Positions 1 through 7,389 of a stretch of 64,000 nt of DNA are shown here, in pieces. A model generated the notes under the pieces. It made no database searches, was not told where the DNA came from, and was given only the letters and a program-made list of their open reading frames with translations. This stretch comes from Streptomyces melanogenes (GTDB lineage: Bacteria > Actinomycetota > Actinomycetes > Streptomycetales > Streptomycetaceae). The DNA lies in contig NZ_BMTS01000011.1 in assembly GCF_014649795.1 (NCBI RefSeq), forward strand, positions 170,391-234,390, written 5' to 3'. How positions within the stretch are numbered: position 1 is the stretch's first letter; each line of letters opens with the position of its first letter. Position numbers and translations under genes: made by a program.

Positions 1-9
1 GCGGGCTTG

Positions 10-870
10 TCAGCGGTCGGTGCCCGGCTCGGACGGCCGCCAGCGGAAGAGCCGCCGCTCGGCGAAGGTGAGCAGCCCCTCGGTGAGCAGCGCGACGACC
101 GCGAGGATGGCCATCGCCGCGTACACCCCGGCGGCGTTGAACGTCCCCTGCGAGGCGGCGACGAGGAGCCCGAGGCCCTTCGTCGCGCCGATGTACTCGC
201 CGACGATCGCGCCGATCAGCGCGAACCCGAAGCTGACGTGGAGGCTGGTGAAGATCCAGGACGTGGCGGAGGGGACGACGACCTGGAGGGTGACCCGGCG
301 GTTGCTCGCGCCCAGGATGCGGGCGTTGTTCACCAGGTTGCGGTCGACCTCGCGGGCGCCCTGGAAGGCGTTGAAGAAGACCGGGAAGAAGACCAGGACG
401 ACCGCCGACGCGACCTTGGACGCCGGGCCGAGCCCGAACCAGATGAGGAAGATCGGCGCGAGCACGATCCTCGGGATCGCGTTGAGGACCTTGATGTACG
501 GGCCGAGCACATCGGCGAGGAACCGGATCCGGCCCAGCGTGATGCCGAGGACGACACCGCCCAGGACGCCGATGATCCAGCCGAGCAGCGCCTCGTACAG
601 CGTGTACCAGATCTGCTCCCACAGGGACCCCTGCGCGGTGCCGTACACGGCCCAGTCGCGTATCTGCTCCCAGATCTTCGACGGCATCGAGAAGTTGAAG
701 GGGTCGATGGCCTTGGTGCGGGCCAGCACCTCCCAGAGCGCGATCACGGCGACCAGCAGCACGACACGGCTTCCGTGGACCAGGAAGCGCCGGTTGCGTG
801 CGGCGCGCGCCCGCGCCTTCGTCCGCTCGGTCGGTTTGGCGAGGGCGGCGGCGATCGTGTCAGGCGACAT
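10..870 (-). CDS. ABC transporter permease, SsuC/TauC (BPD_transp_1) type
   Basis: Inner-membrane permease of about 286 residues belonging to the nitrate/sulfonate/taurine-type importers. After a basic N-terminus (KPTERTKARARAARNRR) come about six hydrophobic segments. The cytoplasmic EAA-type loop reads GASNRRVTLQVVVPSATSWI (about residues 205-225), where the ATPase docks. The ATG at 870 was chosen because it overlaps the end of the upstream ATPase gene by 11 bases, implying translational coupling; longer starts would lie deep inside that gene. The substrate-binding protein is not in view and may lie to the left of the window. The substrate cannot be deduced: aliphatic sulfonate, taurine, nitrate and pyrimidine-precursor importers all look like this. 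Confidence 0.85.
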   Translation of the reverse strand: MSPDTIAAALAKPTERTKARARAARNRRFLVHGSRVVLLVAVIALWEVLARTKAIDPFNFSMPSKIWEQIRDWAVYGTAQGSLWEQIWYTLYEALLGWIIGVLGGVVLGITLGRIRFLADVLGPYIKVLNAIPRIVLAPIFLIWFGLGPASKVASAVVLVFFPVFFNAFQGAREVDRNLVNNARILGASNRRVTLQVVVPSATSWIFTSLHVSFGFALIGAIVGEYIGATKGLGLLVAASQGTFNAAGVYAAMAILAVVALLTEGLLTFAERRLFRWRPSEPGTDR

Positions 871-1699
871 CGGCGGCACCCCGCTCGCGGGTGATGCGGA
901 CCTCTTCGCCGAGCGACTCCCAGATCTCCCGGTAGATCTCGATGAACCGGGGCTCAAGACGGATCGACTCGACCTTGCGGGGGCGCGGCAGGTCGATGTC
1001 GAAGACCCGCTTGACGGTCGCGGGGCCCGCGGTCATCACGACGACCCGGTCGGCGAGGGCGATCGACTCCTCCAGGTCATGGGTGACGAAGACGACGGAG
1101 GAGCCCGTTCCGGACCACAGGTCGAGGAGTTCGTCGGACATCAGCGCCCTGGTCTGTACGTCGAGCGCCGAGAACGGCTCGTCCATCAGCAGGATCTCGG
1201 GGTCGTTGACGAAGGTCGCGGCGAGGGCGACGCGCTTGCGCTGGCCGCCGGAGAGCTGGTGCGGATAGCGGTCCTCGAAGGACGCGAGTCCGACCCGGGC
1301 CAGCCAGGCGCGGGCCCGCTCCCTGGCCTCCGCCTTCGAGGCGCCCCGGAAGCGCGGCCCCGCCATCACGTTCGACAGGACGGTCCGCCAGGGGAAGACC
1401 GCGTCCTGCTGGAAGACGAAGCCGACCTTGTCACCGATGCCGTCGACGGGCTCCCCGGCCACCAGAACCTCGCCGTCGGTGGGCTCCTCCAGGCCGCTGA
1501 CCAGGGTCAGGGTCGTCGACTTCCCGCAGCCGGTGGGGCCGACCACGGCGACGAACTCACCGCGCCCCACGGTCAGGTCCAGGTCCCGCACGGCCGTGTG
1601 CAGCGCCCCGGACGGCGTACGGAACGACTTGCTCGCGCTCCGCAGCTCGATCGCGGGGCCTCTGTCGGGGCCCTCTGTGCCCCTCTGCTCTGTGCTCAT
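860..1699 (-). CDS. ABC transporter ATP-binding protein, SsuB/TauB type
   Basis: Cytoplasmic ATPase of about 279 residues that powers the adjacent permease. Walker A is GPTGCGKST, the Q-loop sits in FVFQQDAVFPWRTV, the signature is LSGGQRKRVALA and Walker B is EILLMDEPFSALD. The H-loop is VTHDLEESIALADRV. The PWRTV segment after the Q-loop is typical of the nitrate/sulfonate/taurine subfamily. The ATG at 1699 gives the usual family length; a longer in-frame start adds 20 proline-rich residues with no similarity. It is the first gene of a minus-strand operon and is divergent from the CitB-type regulator at 1834, so the 135-base gap should hold both promoters. Confidence 0.88.
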   Translation of the reverse strand: MSTEQRGTEGPDRGPAIELRSASKSFRTPSGALHTAVRDLDLTVGRGEFVAVVGPTGCGKSTTLTLVSGLEEPTDGEVLVAGEPVDGIGDKVGFVFQQDAVFPWRTVLSNVMAGPRFRGASKAEARERARAWLARVGLASFEDRYPHQLSGGQRKRVALAATFVNDPEILLMDEPFSALDVQTRALMSDELLDLWSGTGSSVVFVTHDLEESIALADRVVVMTAGPATVKRVFDIDLPRPRKVESIRLEPRFIEIYREIWESLGEEVRITRERGAADVA

Positions 1700-1833
1700 G
1701 GAGCGGGACCGTAGAGGTGGCGCGGGGCACGGCGGCAGCCTTGTGGGCGCAAGACGCACTTCTGCTCGCTGCCCCCTGTTGTGCTCGTTTTGCTCGCGCT
1801 ACAACTGCGGGGATTCAACGGGAGGGAAACACG

Positions 1834-2523
1834 GTGATAGACGTCCTGGTCGTGGACGACGACTTCCGTGTCGTCGAGATCAACGCGGCGTACGTCGGGA
1901 AGGTTCCCGGGTTCCGGGTCGTCGCCCGCGCGCACAGCGCCGCCAAGGCACTGGCGGCGCTGGAGCGCCATCGGGTCGATCTGGTGCTGCTCGACCACTT
2001 CCTGCCGGACGAGACGGGTCTTTCGCTGGTCCGCCGGATGCGCCAACTGGGCCACCACACCGATGTGATCATGGTGACGTCGGCCAGCGACGTGGCCACC
2101 GTCCAGGCCGCGATGCGCCACGGCGCGCTGCACTACCTCGTCAAGCCGTTCACCTTCGCGGGCCTACGGACCAAGCTCGACGCGTACGCGACCCTGCGCC
2201 GCACCGTGGACCGGGCCGGCGAGGACAGCGCCGAGGGCACCGGGCAGGACCAGGTCGACCGGATCTTCGGGGCGCTGCGGACCGCCGCGACCACCCCCGG
2301 GCTGCCCAGCGGCCACTCGGAGCCCACGGCGGAGCTGATCCGCGAGGTGCTGCACCACGCGGACCATCCGCTCTCGGCCCATGAGGTGGCGGGCCGCACC
2401 GGCCTCAGCCGCTCCACCGCCCAGCGCTACCTGCGGCTCCTGGAGCAGTCCGGCCGCCTGCGCCTCACCCTGCGGTACGGGGAGACGGGCCGCCCGGAAC
2501 ACCGGTACGCCTGGGCGGTGTGA
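1834..2523 (+). CDS. Response regulator, CitB/DcuR-like family
   Basis: Two-component response regulator of about 229 residues. The receiver domain (1-120) has the acidic cluster VVDDD, phospho-acceptor Asp in LVLLDHFLPD, the conserved T/S in MVTSASD and Lys in LVKPF. A linker leads to a C-terminal winged helix (HEVAGRTGLSRSTAQRYLRLLEQSGRL), the arrangement of CitB/DcuR/DctR regulators that control carboxylate uptake. The GTG at 1834 follows GGAGGG by a normal spacing; the upstream in-frame extension is low-complexity and lacks a ribosome site. No cognate sensor kinase is adjacent. The convergent acetate-type symporter is a plausible but unproven target. Confidence 0.85.
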   Translation: MIDVLVVDDDFRVVEINAAYVGKVPGFRVVARAHSAAKALAALERHRVDLVLLDHFLPDETGLSLVRRMRQLGHHTDVIMVTSASDVATVQAAMRHGALHYLVKPFTFAGLRTKLDAYATLRRTVDRAGEDSAEGTGQDQVDRIFGALRTAATTPGLPSGHSEPTAELIREVLHHADHPLSAHEVAGRTGLSRSTAQRYLRLLEQSGRLRLTLRYGETGRPEHRYAWAV

Positions 2524-2560
2524 GGGCCGGGCCGGGGCCATCCGGTGGGCGGCCCGGCCC
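2524..2560. terminator. Bidirectional hairpin between convergent genes
   Basis: A perfect 10-base inverted repeat (GGGCCGGGCC and its complement) with a 17-base loop directly follows the response-regulator stop and faces the end of the symporter gene. No U-tract is present, as is common in Streptomyces. Confidence 0.55.
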
Positions 2561-2606
2561 GGCGGACGCGTGGCCCTGACCTTGGGAGGATCGATCCTGC
2601 CGACGG

Positions 2607-4205
2607 CTAGACCGCGCCCGCCCCCGTCAGCGACCGCACCTCCGTCTCCGCGTGGCGGGCCTCGTCCGGCGGCTCGGGCGAGGTCAGCGTGCCCAGCCAT
2701 CCGGCCAGGAAGCCCAGCGGGATGGAGACGAGCCCCGGGTTCTCCAGCGGGAAGAACTGGAAGTCCACCCCGGGGAACAGCGCGTGCGGCCCGCCGGAGA
2801 CCACCGGTGAGAGCACCACCAGGACGAGCGCCGGGACCAGGCCGCCGTAGATCGACCAGACCGCGCCCCGGGTGGTGAAGTTCCGCCAGAACAAGGTGTA
2901 GATCAGCACGGGCAGATTGGCCGAGGCCGCGACCGCGAAGGCCAGCCCGACCAGGAACGCCACGTTCAGGTCCCGGGCCAGCAGCCCGAGGCCGATGGCG
3001 ACCGCGCCGATCCCGGCGGCGGCGACCCGGGCCACCGCCACCTCGCTGTGCTGCTTGGCGTGGCGCCGCCGCAGCGAGGCGTACAGGTCATGGGCGACGG
3101 AGGCGGAGGAGGCCAGGGTGATCCCGGCAACGACGGCCAGGATGGTGGCGAAGGCGACCGCTGCCACGACCGCGAAGAGAACCGTTCCGCCTGTGGAGCC
3201 CGCGCCGCCGCCCAGATCGAGCGCCAGCAGCGGTACGGCCGTGTTCCCCGCCGCGTTCGCCGACTTCACCTCGGCGGAGCCCACCACGGCGGCCGCGCCG
3301 AAGCCGAGCACGATGGTCATCAGATAGAAGCCGCCGATGAGACCGATCGCCCAGACGACCGAGCGGCGCGCGGCCCGGGCGGTCGGCACCGTGTAGAAGC
3401 GGGAGAGGATGTGCGGCAGCCCCGCCGTGCCGAGCACCAGGGCCAGGCCCAGGCTGATGAAGTCGAGCCGCGCGGTCCAGCCACCGCCGTATCGGAGCCC
3501 CGGGGAGAGGAACTCCTTTCCGTGGCCGCTGCGGTCGGCCGCCGTGTTGAGCAGCAGGTTGATGTCTCCGTGGAAGCGCATCAGCACCAGCACGGTGAGA
3601 GTGACCGCTCCGGCCATGAGGAGGACGGCCTTCACGATCTGGATCCAGGTGGTCGCCCGCATCCCGCCCAGCGACACATAGACCACCATCAGCGCGCCCA
3701 CGCCGATGACCGTCCACGAGCGGGCTGCGCCGCTGGAGCCGCCGAGCAGCAGCGCCACCAGACTGCCCGCGCCGACCATCTGCGCCACCAGATAGAGAAC
3801 GGACACGGTGACCGAGGAGGTTCCCGCCGCGATCCGCACCGGGCGCTCGCTCATCCGGGCGGCGATCACGTCGGCGAGGGTGAACCGCCCGCAGTTGCGG
3901 ACCAGCTCGGCCACCAGCAGCAGCACCACCAGCCAGGCCACCAGGAACCCGACGGAGTAGAGCATCCCGTCATACCCGAACAGCGCGATGAGCCCGGAGA
4001 TGCCCAGGAACGAGGCGGCCGACATGTAGTCGCCCGCGATGGCGAAACCGTTCTCCATGGGGGAGAACAGCCGCCCGCCCGCATAGAACTCCTCCGCGGA
4101 GCCGCGCCGGTTGCGGCTCACCCAGGTGGTGATCGCCAGCGTCGCCGCCACGAACGCGCTGAACAGCAGCAGCGCCAGCGCCTGATGGTCCCGGCCGGCG
4201 CTCAC
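2607..4205 (-). CDS. Sodium:solute symporter, cation/acetate (ActP-like)
   Basis: Integral membrane symporter of 532 residues with about 13 hydrophobic segments, the normal size for the SSS family. The N-terminal EEFYAGGR followed by GFAIAGDYMSAASFLGISG is the hallmark of the ActP-type short-chain monocarboxylate branch (Na+-coupled acetate/pyruvate uptake). The start ATG overlaps the stop of the upstream DUF485 gene (ATGA), the classic yjcH-actP pairing. The C-terminal tail is hydrophilic (SPEPPDEARHAETEVRS). Acetate uptake is inferred from family and neighbour; related transporters also take pyruvate or propionate. Confidence 0.88.
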   Translation of the reverse strand: MSAGRDHQALALLLFSAFVAATLAITTWVSRNRRGSAEEFYAGGRLFSPMENGFAIAGDYMSAASFLGISGLIALFGYDGMLYSVGFLVAWLVVLLLVAELVRNCGRFTLADVIAARMSERPVRIAAGTSSVTVSVLYLVAQMVGAGSLVALLLGGSSGAARSWTVIGVGALMVVYVSLGGMRATTWIQIVKAVLLMAGAVTLTVLVLMRFHGDINLLLNTAADRSGHGKEFLSPGLRYGGGWTARLDFISLGLALVLGTAGLPHILSRFYTVPTARAARRSVVWAIGLIGGFYLMTIVLGFGAAAVVGSAEVKSANAAGNTAVPLLALDLGGGAGSTGGTVLFAVVAAVAFATILAVVAGITLASSASVAHDLYASLRRRHAKQHSEVAVARVAAAGIGAVAIGLGLLARDLNVAFLVGLAFAVAASANLPVLIYTLFWRNFTTRGAVWSIYGGLVPALVLVVLSPVVSGGPHALFPGVDFQFFPLENPGLVSIPLGFLAGWLGTLTSPEPPDEARHAETEVRSLTGAGAV

Positions 4206-4678
4206 CTGGCCATCCCCCGTGTCATCTCCTGGGTGTCCCAGCGCAGTTCGAGCGCGGCCCGGTCCCGGCGCAGCCGCGCATGACGGGCGTACGCCCAGGT
4301 CAGCAGGAAGGTGGAGAGGAACTGGCCGAGCCCGGCGACCATCGCGACATTGACCGCCCCGACCACCTGACGGGCCATCAGATCAGGTGCGGTGGTCGCG
4401 GCGACGACGTACGCGATGTACCAGGCGAGGAACGCCAGCGCGGCCGGGATCACGAACCTGCGGTAGCGGGCGCGCACCTCCTGGAAGGCGGCGCTGCGCT
4501 GCACCTCCAGATAGATGTCGGCCGCGCTGTGCCCCGGGTCCGGCTCGGCCGCCCGCTGCTGCGGCGGGGCGAACGCGGGCACCGTGCCGTCCAGTTCGCC
4601 CCACCCGGAGGCGAGCGCGTCGTACCAGGGGTCGTCGATCCGCCCCGCCGCCGGGTCGTGCCGTTCCTGTCTCTCCAC
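4202..4678 (-). CDS. DUF485 membrane protein (YjcH-like partner of symporter)
   Basis: Small membrane protein of about 158 residues. A hydrophilic N-terminal half leads to the DUF485 core (about residues 75-155) with two transmembrane segments, FVIPAALAFLAWYIAYVV and VAMVAGLGQFLSTFLLTWAY. DUF485 proteins are almost always encoded with ActP-type symporters, as here, where the stop overlaps the symporter start. The GTG at 4678 was chosen because AAGGAG lies about 10 bases upstream; an ATG start 24 codons earlier lacks a good ribosome site. Its molecular role is unknown. Confidence 0.82.
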   Translation of the reverse strand: MERQERHDPAAGRIDDPWYDALASGWGELDGTVPAFAPPQQRAAEPDPGHSAADIYLEVQRSAAFQEVRARYRRFVIPAALAFLAWYIAYVVAATTAPDLMARQVVGAVNVAMVAGLGQFLSTFLLTWAYARHARLRRDRAALELRWDTQEMTRGMAR

Positions 4679-4775
4679 CGAACAACACTCCTTGTCCACG
4701 GCCCTGTTCGGCCGCGTGCCCAAGGATGGGCAGAGGGGACGCCCCCGCACTCTTCAACGCCCCCTCTTCACCCCA

Positions 4776-5513
4776 TTAGGTGATGGCCGGACCCGGTGGG
4801 CGGGTGAGGCCGTGCTGGTACGCGTACCGCACGGCCTGCGCACGGTCCCTGGCTCCCGTCTTGGCGAAGATGTTGTTGATGTGCGTCTTCACCGTCGCCG
4901 TGGAGATGTGCAGCGCGCGGGAGATCTCCGGGTTGGACAGGCCCTCGGCGACCAGGCCGAGCACCTCGCCCTCGCGGCCGGTGAGCCCGTCGGGCAGCAC
5001 CGCGGGCACGGCCGAGGGCGGTGGCGACGTCACCCGTTCGAGCAGCCGCCGCTGCACCGAGGGCGCCAGACCGGCCTGTCCGGCCAGCACGTCCTGTATC
5101 GCCCGGACGATCTCGTCGCCGCCCGCGTCCTTGGTCAGATACCCACGCGCCCCGGCCTGCAGCGCCGGGAAGAGCGAGTCGTCGTCCGCGTAGGTCGTCA
5201 GGATCACGACCTGCGTCCCCGGATACGCGGAGCGGATGCGGCGGGTGGCCTCGGCCCCGTCGCAGCGCGGCATCCGCAGGTCCATCAGGACGACGTCCGG
5301 GGCCACTTCGGCGACCAGCGCGACCGCCTCCTCGCCGTCCTTGGCCGCGCCCACCACCTCGACCCCGGGCAGCAGCCCGAGGAGCATCACGATCCCCTCG
5401 CGCACCACCGACTGGTCGTCCGCCACGACCACGCGGATCGCCCGGCCCCCACGTCCGGGCGCACCCTCGGGCCCGGTACCTCCCACCGCCACACCGCCCC
5501 CTTCGCCGGTCAT
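4776..5513 (-). CDS. Response regulator, NarL/LuxR family
   Basis: Response regulator of about 245 residues. An N-terminal glycine-rich stretch of about 25 residues precedes the receiver domain (VVVADDQSVVREG; phospho-Asp in VVLMDLRMPRCDG; ILTTYADDD; Lys in GYLTKDAG). The C-terminal LuxR helix-turn-helix is LTGREGEVLGLVAEGLSNPE followed by STATVKTHINNIFAK. The ATG at 5513 overlaps the kinase stop (ATGA). It is the output partner of that kinase; its targets are not visible, though autoregulation is common in this family. Confidence 0.92.
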   Translation of the reverse strand: MTGEGGGVAVGGTGPEGAPGRGGRAIRVVVADDQSVVREGIVMLLGLLPGVEVVGAAKDGEEAVALVAEVAPDVVLMDLRMPRCDGAEATRRIRSAYPGTQVVILTTYADDDSLFPALQAGARGYLTKDAGGDEIVRAIQDVLAGQAGLAPSVQRRLLERVTSPPPSAVPAVLPDGLTGREGEVLGLVAEGLSNPEISRALHISTATVKTHINNIFAKTGARDRAQAVRYAYQHGLTRPPGPAIT

Positions 5514-6685
5514 GCCGGCACCCTCAGCCGCACCACGAAGCCCTCCTCCTCCGGTCCCGCCTCCAGGGTCCCGCCGAGCAGTTCGGCGCGCTCCCTCATC
5601 CCCAGCAGACCGTATCCGGAACCGCTCACCGCCAGTTCCTCCGCGACCCGGCCGCCACCCGAATCCCGTACCTCCAGGGCCACTTCGTCCGGCAGATACT
5701 CCAGCCGGACGGCCACGGCGGCGCCCGGCGCGTGCTTGCGCACGTTCGTCAGGGCCTCCTGCGCCACCCGCCGCACCGCCTGGGACGCCTCGGCCGTCAA
5801 CGGCCGCCGCTCCCCCGCCACTTCGACCCCGGCCGGGCCGCCCGGCCCGCCGCCGTCGACGAGCGTGTGCAGGAAGTCCTCGACCGGCGTGATCTCGCCG
5901 CGCAGCGCGGAGAGCGCCTGCCGGGTCTCGGCCAGGCCGTCCCGCGCCATCGACCGGGCGGCGACCACCCGCTCCAGGATCCGGTCCCGGAACTCCCCGG
6001 CGGGCTCGCGCTCGATCATCAGCCGGGCCGCCTCCAGATGCACCAGCTGCGCGGAGAGGCTGTGCGCCAGCACGTCGTGGATCTCGCGGGCGATCCTGGC
6101 CCGCTCGGCGAGCGCGGCCGACTCGGCCTCGGCGGCCCGGGCGGCCCGCTCCTGGGCGAGCAGCCGCTGGGCGCTGCCCCGGGCCTCCGCGTCCAGCCGC
6201 AGCACATATCCGGCGAGACCGAGCCCCGCGGTGGTGAGGGCGGTGGTCAGCCAGTTCTCGGTGTTCACCACCGCGTACGCCCCGAGGGCCACCAGCGTGC
6301 AGGGGACGGCGGCGCCCAGCGGGAGCCGCTCCAGGGCGGAGATCGCGCAGCCGCACCACACGATGATCGCGAAGACGTCCCAGTCGGTCCGCTGCGCCGC
6401 CACCGCCGAGGCCATCAGCAGCGCGAGCAGCCCCAGCGAGGGCCACAGCCGGTGGGCGAGCGTCTGCTGCCAGAACGCCCGGGCCAGCACGACCATGACC
6501 AGCACCATGGCCACGCCCACCACCCAGGACCAGCCGTCGGGCCCCTTCGCGCTGATCGCGGTCCACAGCATCCCGCCGAACAGCAGCCCCCGCACGCCCC
6601 ACATGATGCCCAGCCGTGCGCGGCTGAGCCCCTCGCGGGAGAGCGCCTCCCGCGAGGGCCAGGTGAACCAGACGTCGGTGCTCAC
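5510..6685 (-). CDS. Two-component sensor histidine kinase, NarL-partner (HisKA_3) type
   Basis: Membrane histidine kinase of about 391 residues. The N-terminal half has four to six hydrophobic segments and no large extracellular domain. The HisKA_3 dimerisation motif is REIHDVLAHSLSAQL, with the phospho-acceptor His. The HATPase_c domain shows the N-box (EALTNVRKHAPG), the G1 box (VRDSGGG) and SGYGLLGMRERAELLGG. The start is GTG at 6685, overlapping the stop of the upstream gene (GTGA), and the stop overlaps the regulator start. All three genes therefore form one coupled operon. The signal sensed is unknown. Confidence 0.92.
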   Translation of the reverse strand: MSTDVWFTWPSREALSREGLSRARLGIMWGVRGLLFGGMLWTAISAKGPDGWSWVVGVAMVLVMVVLARAFWQQTLAHRLWPSLGLLALLMASAVAAQRTDWDVFAIIVWCGCAISALERLPLGAAVPCTLVALGAYAVVNTENWLTTALTTAGLGLAGYVLRLDAEARGSAQRLLAQERAARAAEAESAALAERARIAREIHDVLAHSLSAQLVHLEAARLMIEREPAGEFRDRILERVVAARSMARDGLAETRQALSALRGEITPVEDFLHTLVDGGGPGGPAGVEVAGERRPLTAEASQAVRRVAQEALTNVRKHAPGAAVAVRLEYLPDEVALEVRDSGGGRVAEELAVSGSGYGLLGMRERAELLGGTLEAGPEEEGFVVRLRVPA

Positions 6686-7197
6686 ACGCGGTCCTTCCAC
6701 AGCGGCCGGGCCGTGCCGTCGGCAGCGGCACCGTACGACGCGGGCAGTGACTGGGCCCGCCACACCAGGATGCCGCTGCGGACCAGGAGCGAGGCCGCGA
6801 GGCCGAGGAGCAGCGCGCCCGTGCCCATCCGTATCCCGGCCAGAGCGCCGATACCCGCGAGCCCCGCCCGGACGGCGATGCCCACGACCCAGACGGCCGC
6901 CGTGGCCTTGGTGCCCTTGGTCCACACCGAGCCGTCCTCCTCGGTCCAGAGCTTGCTGGTCCAGCCCCAGGCCGCGCCCATGAGCAGCCCGGTCGCGACC
7001 TCCGTGCCGAGCAGCAGCGCCGAGGCCAGGTGGTGGTCCGGGTCGACCAGGCCCTTTTCCCGTATCGCCAGGTAGACCAGGACCGCCGGGACGAGCCACC
7101 AGCGCTTGGCGTCGGCCAGCTGCTGGGGCCGCACCTGGCGCGAGACGATCAGCGCGACGACGGCTACCGCCACCAGCACATTCACGAGCGCGGACAT
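6682..7197 (-). CDS. Small integral membrane protein upstream of two-component system
   Basis: Protein of 171 residues with about five hydrophobic segments, beginning MSALVNVLVAVAVVALIV. It has no catalytic motif I recognise. It resembles the DUF1453/CcdC-like membrane proteins often found beside NarL-type kinases in actinomycetes, but I am not certain of the family. Its stop overlaps the GTG of the kinase gene, so it is probably co-made with the kinase and may act as an accessory membrane component. It is the first gene of the three-gene operon. Confidence 0.7.
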   Translation of the reverse strand: MSALVNVLVAVAVVALIVSRQVRPQQLADAKRWWLVPAVLVYLAIREKGLVDPDHHLASALLLGTEVATGLLMGAAWGWTSKLWTEEDGSVWTKGTKATAAVWVVGIAVRAGLAGIGALAGIRMGTGALLLGLAASLLVRSGILVWRAQSLPASYGAAADGTARPLWKDRV

Positions 7198-7353
7198 CTG
7201 GGCCTCCGGAACTACGACGGCAGGACTTCCCTACGCCATCGAAGTTACGGAAACAGGCTGGTCAGACGCATCGGATCAGGGGTTGAACGTGGGTGGAGCC
7301 CGCAGCTCCACCCACGGGTGGACGCGCCGCCCCGACGCCCCGGAACGCACGGA

Positions 7354-7380
7354 CGGGCCCGGCCGTCCAGGCCGGGCCCG
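7354..7380 (-). terminator. Terminator after parE
   Basis: Perfect 11-base inverted repeat (CGGGCCCGGCC) with a 5-base loop, just downstream of the parE stop. Confidence 0.6.
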
Positions 7381-7389
7381 CCGCTGTGG

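Noticed and set aside
1717..1833. Longer N-terminus for the CitB-type regulator
   Set aside because: The extension is low-complexity and the GTG at 1834 has a GGAGGG ribosome site at normal spacing.
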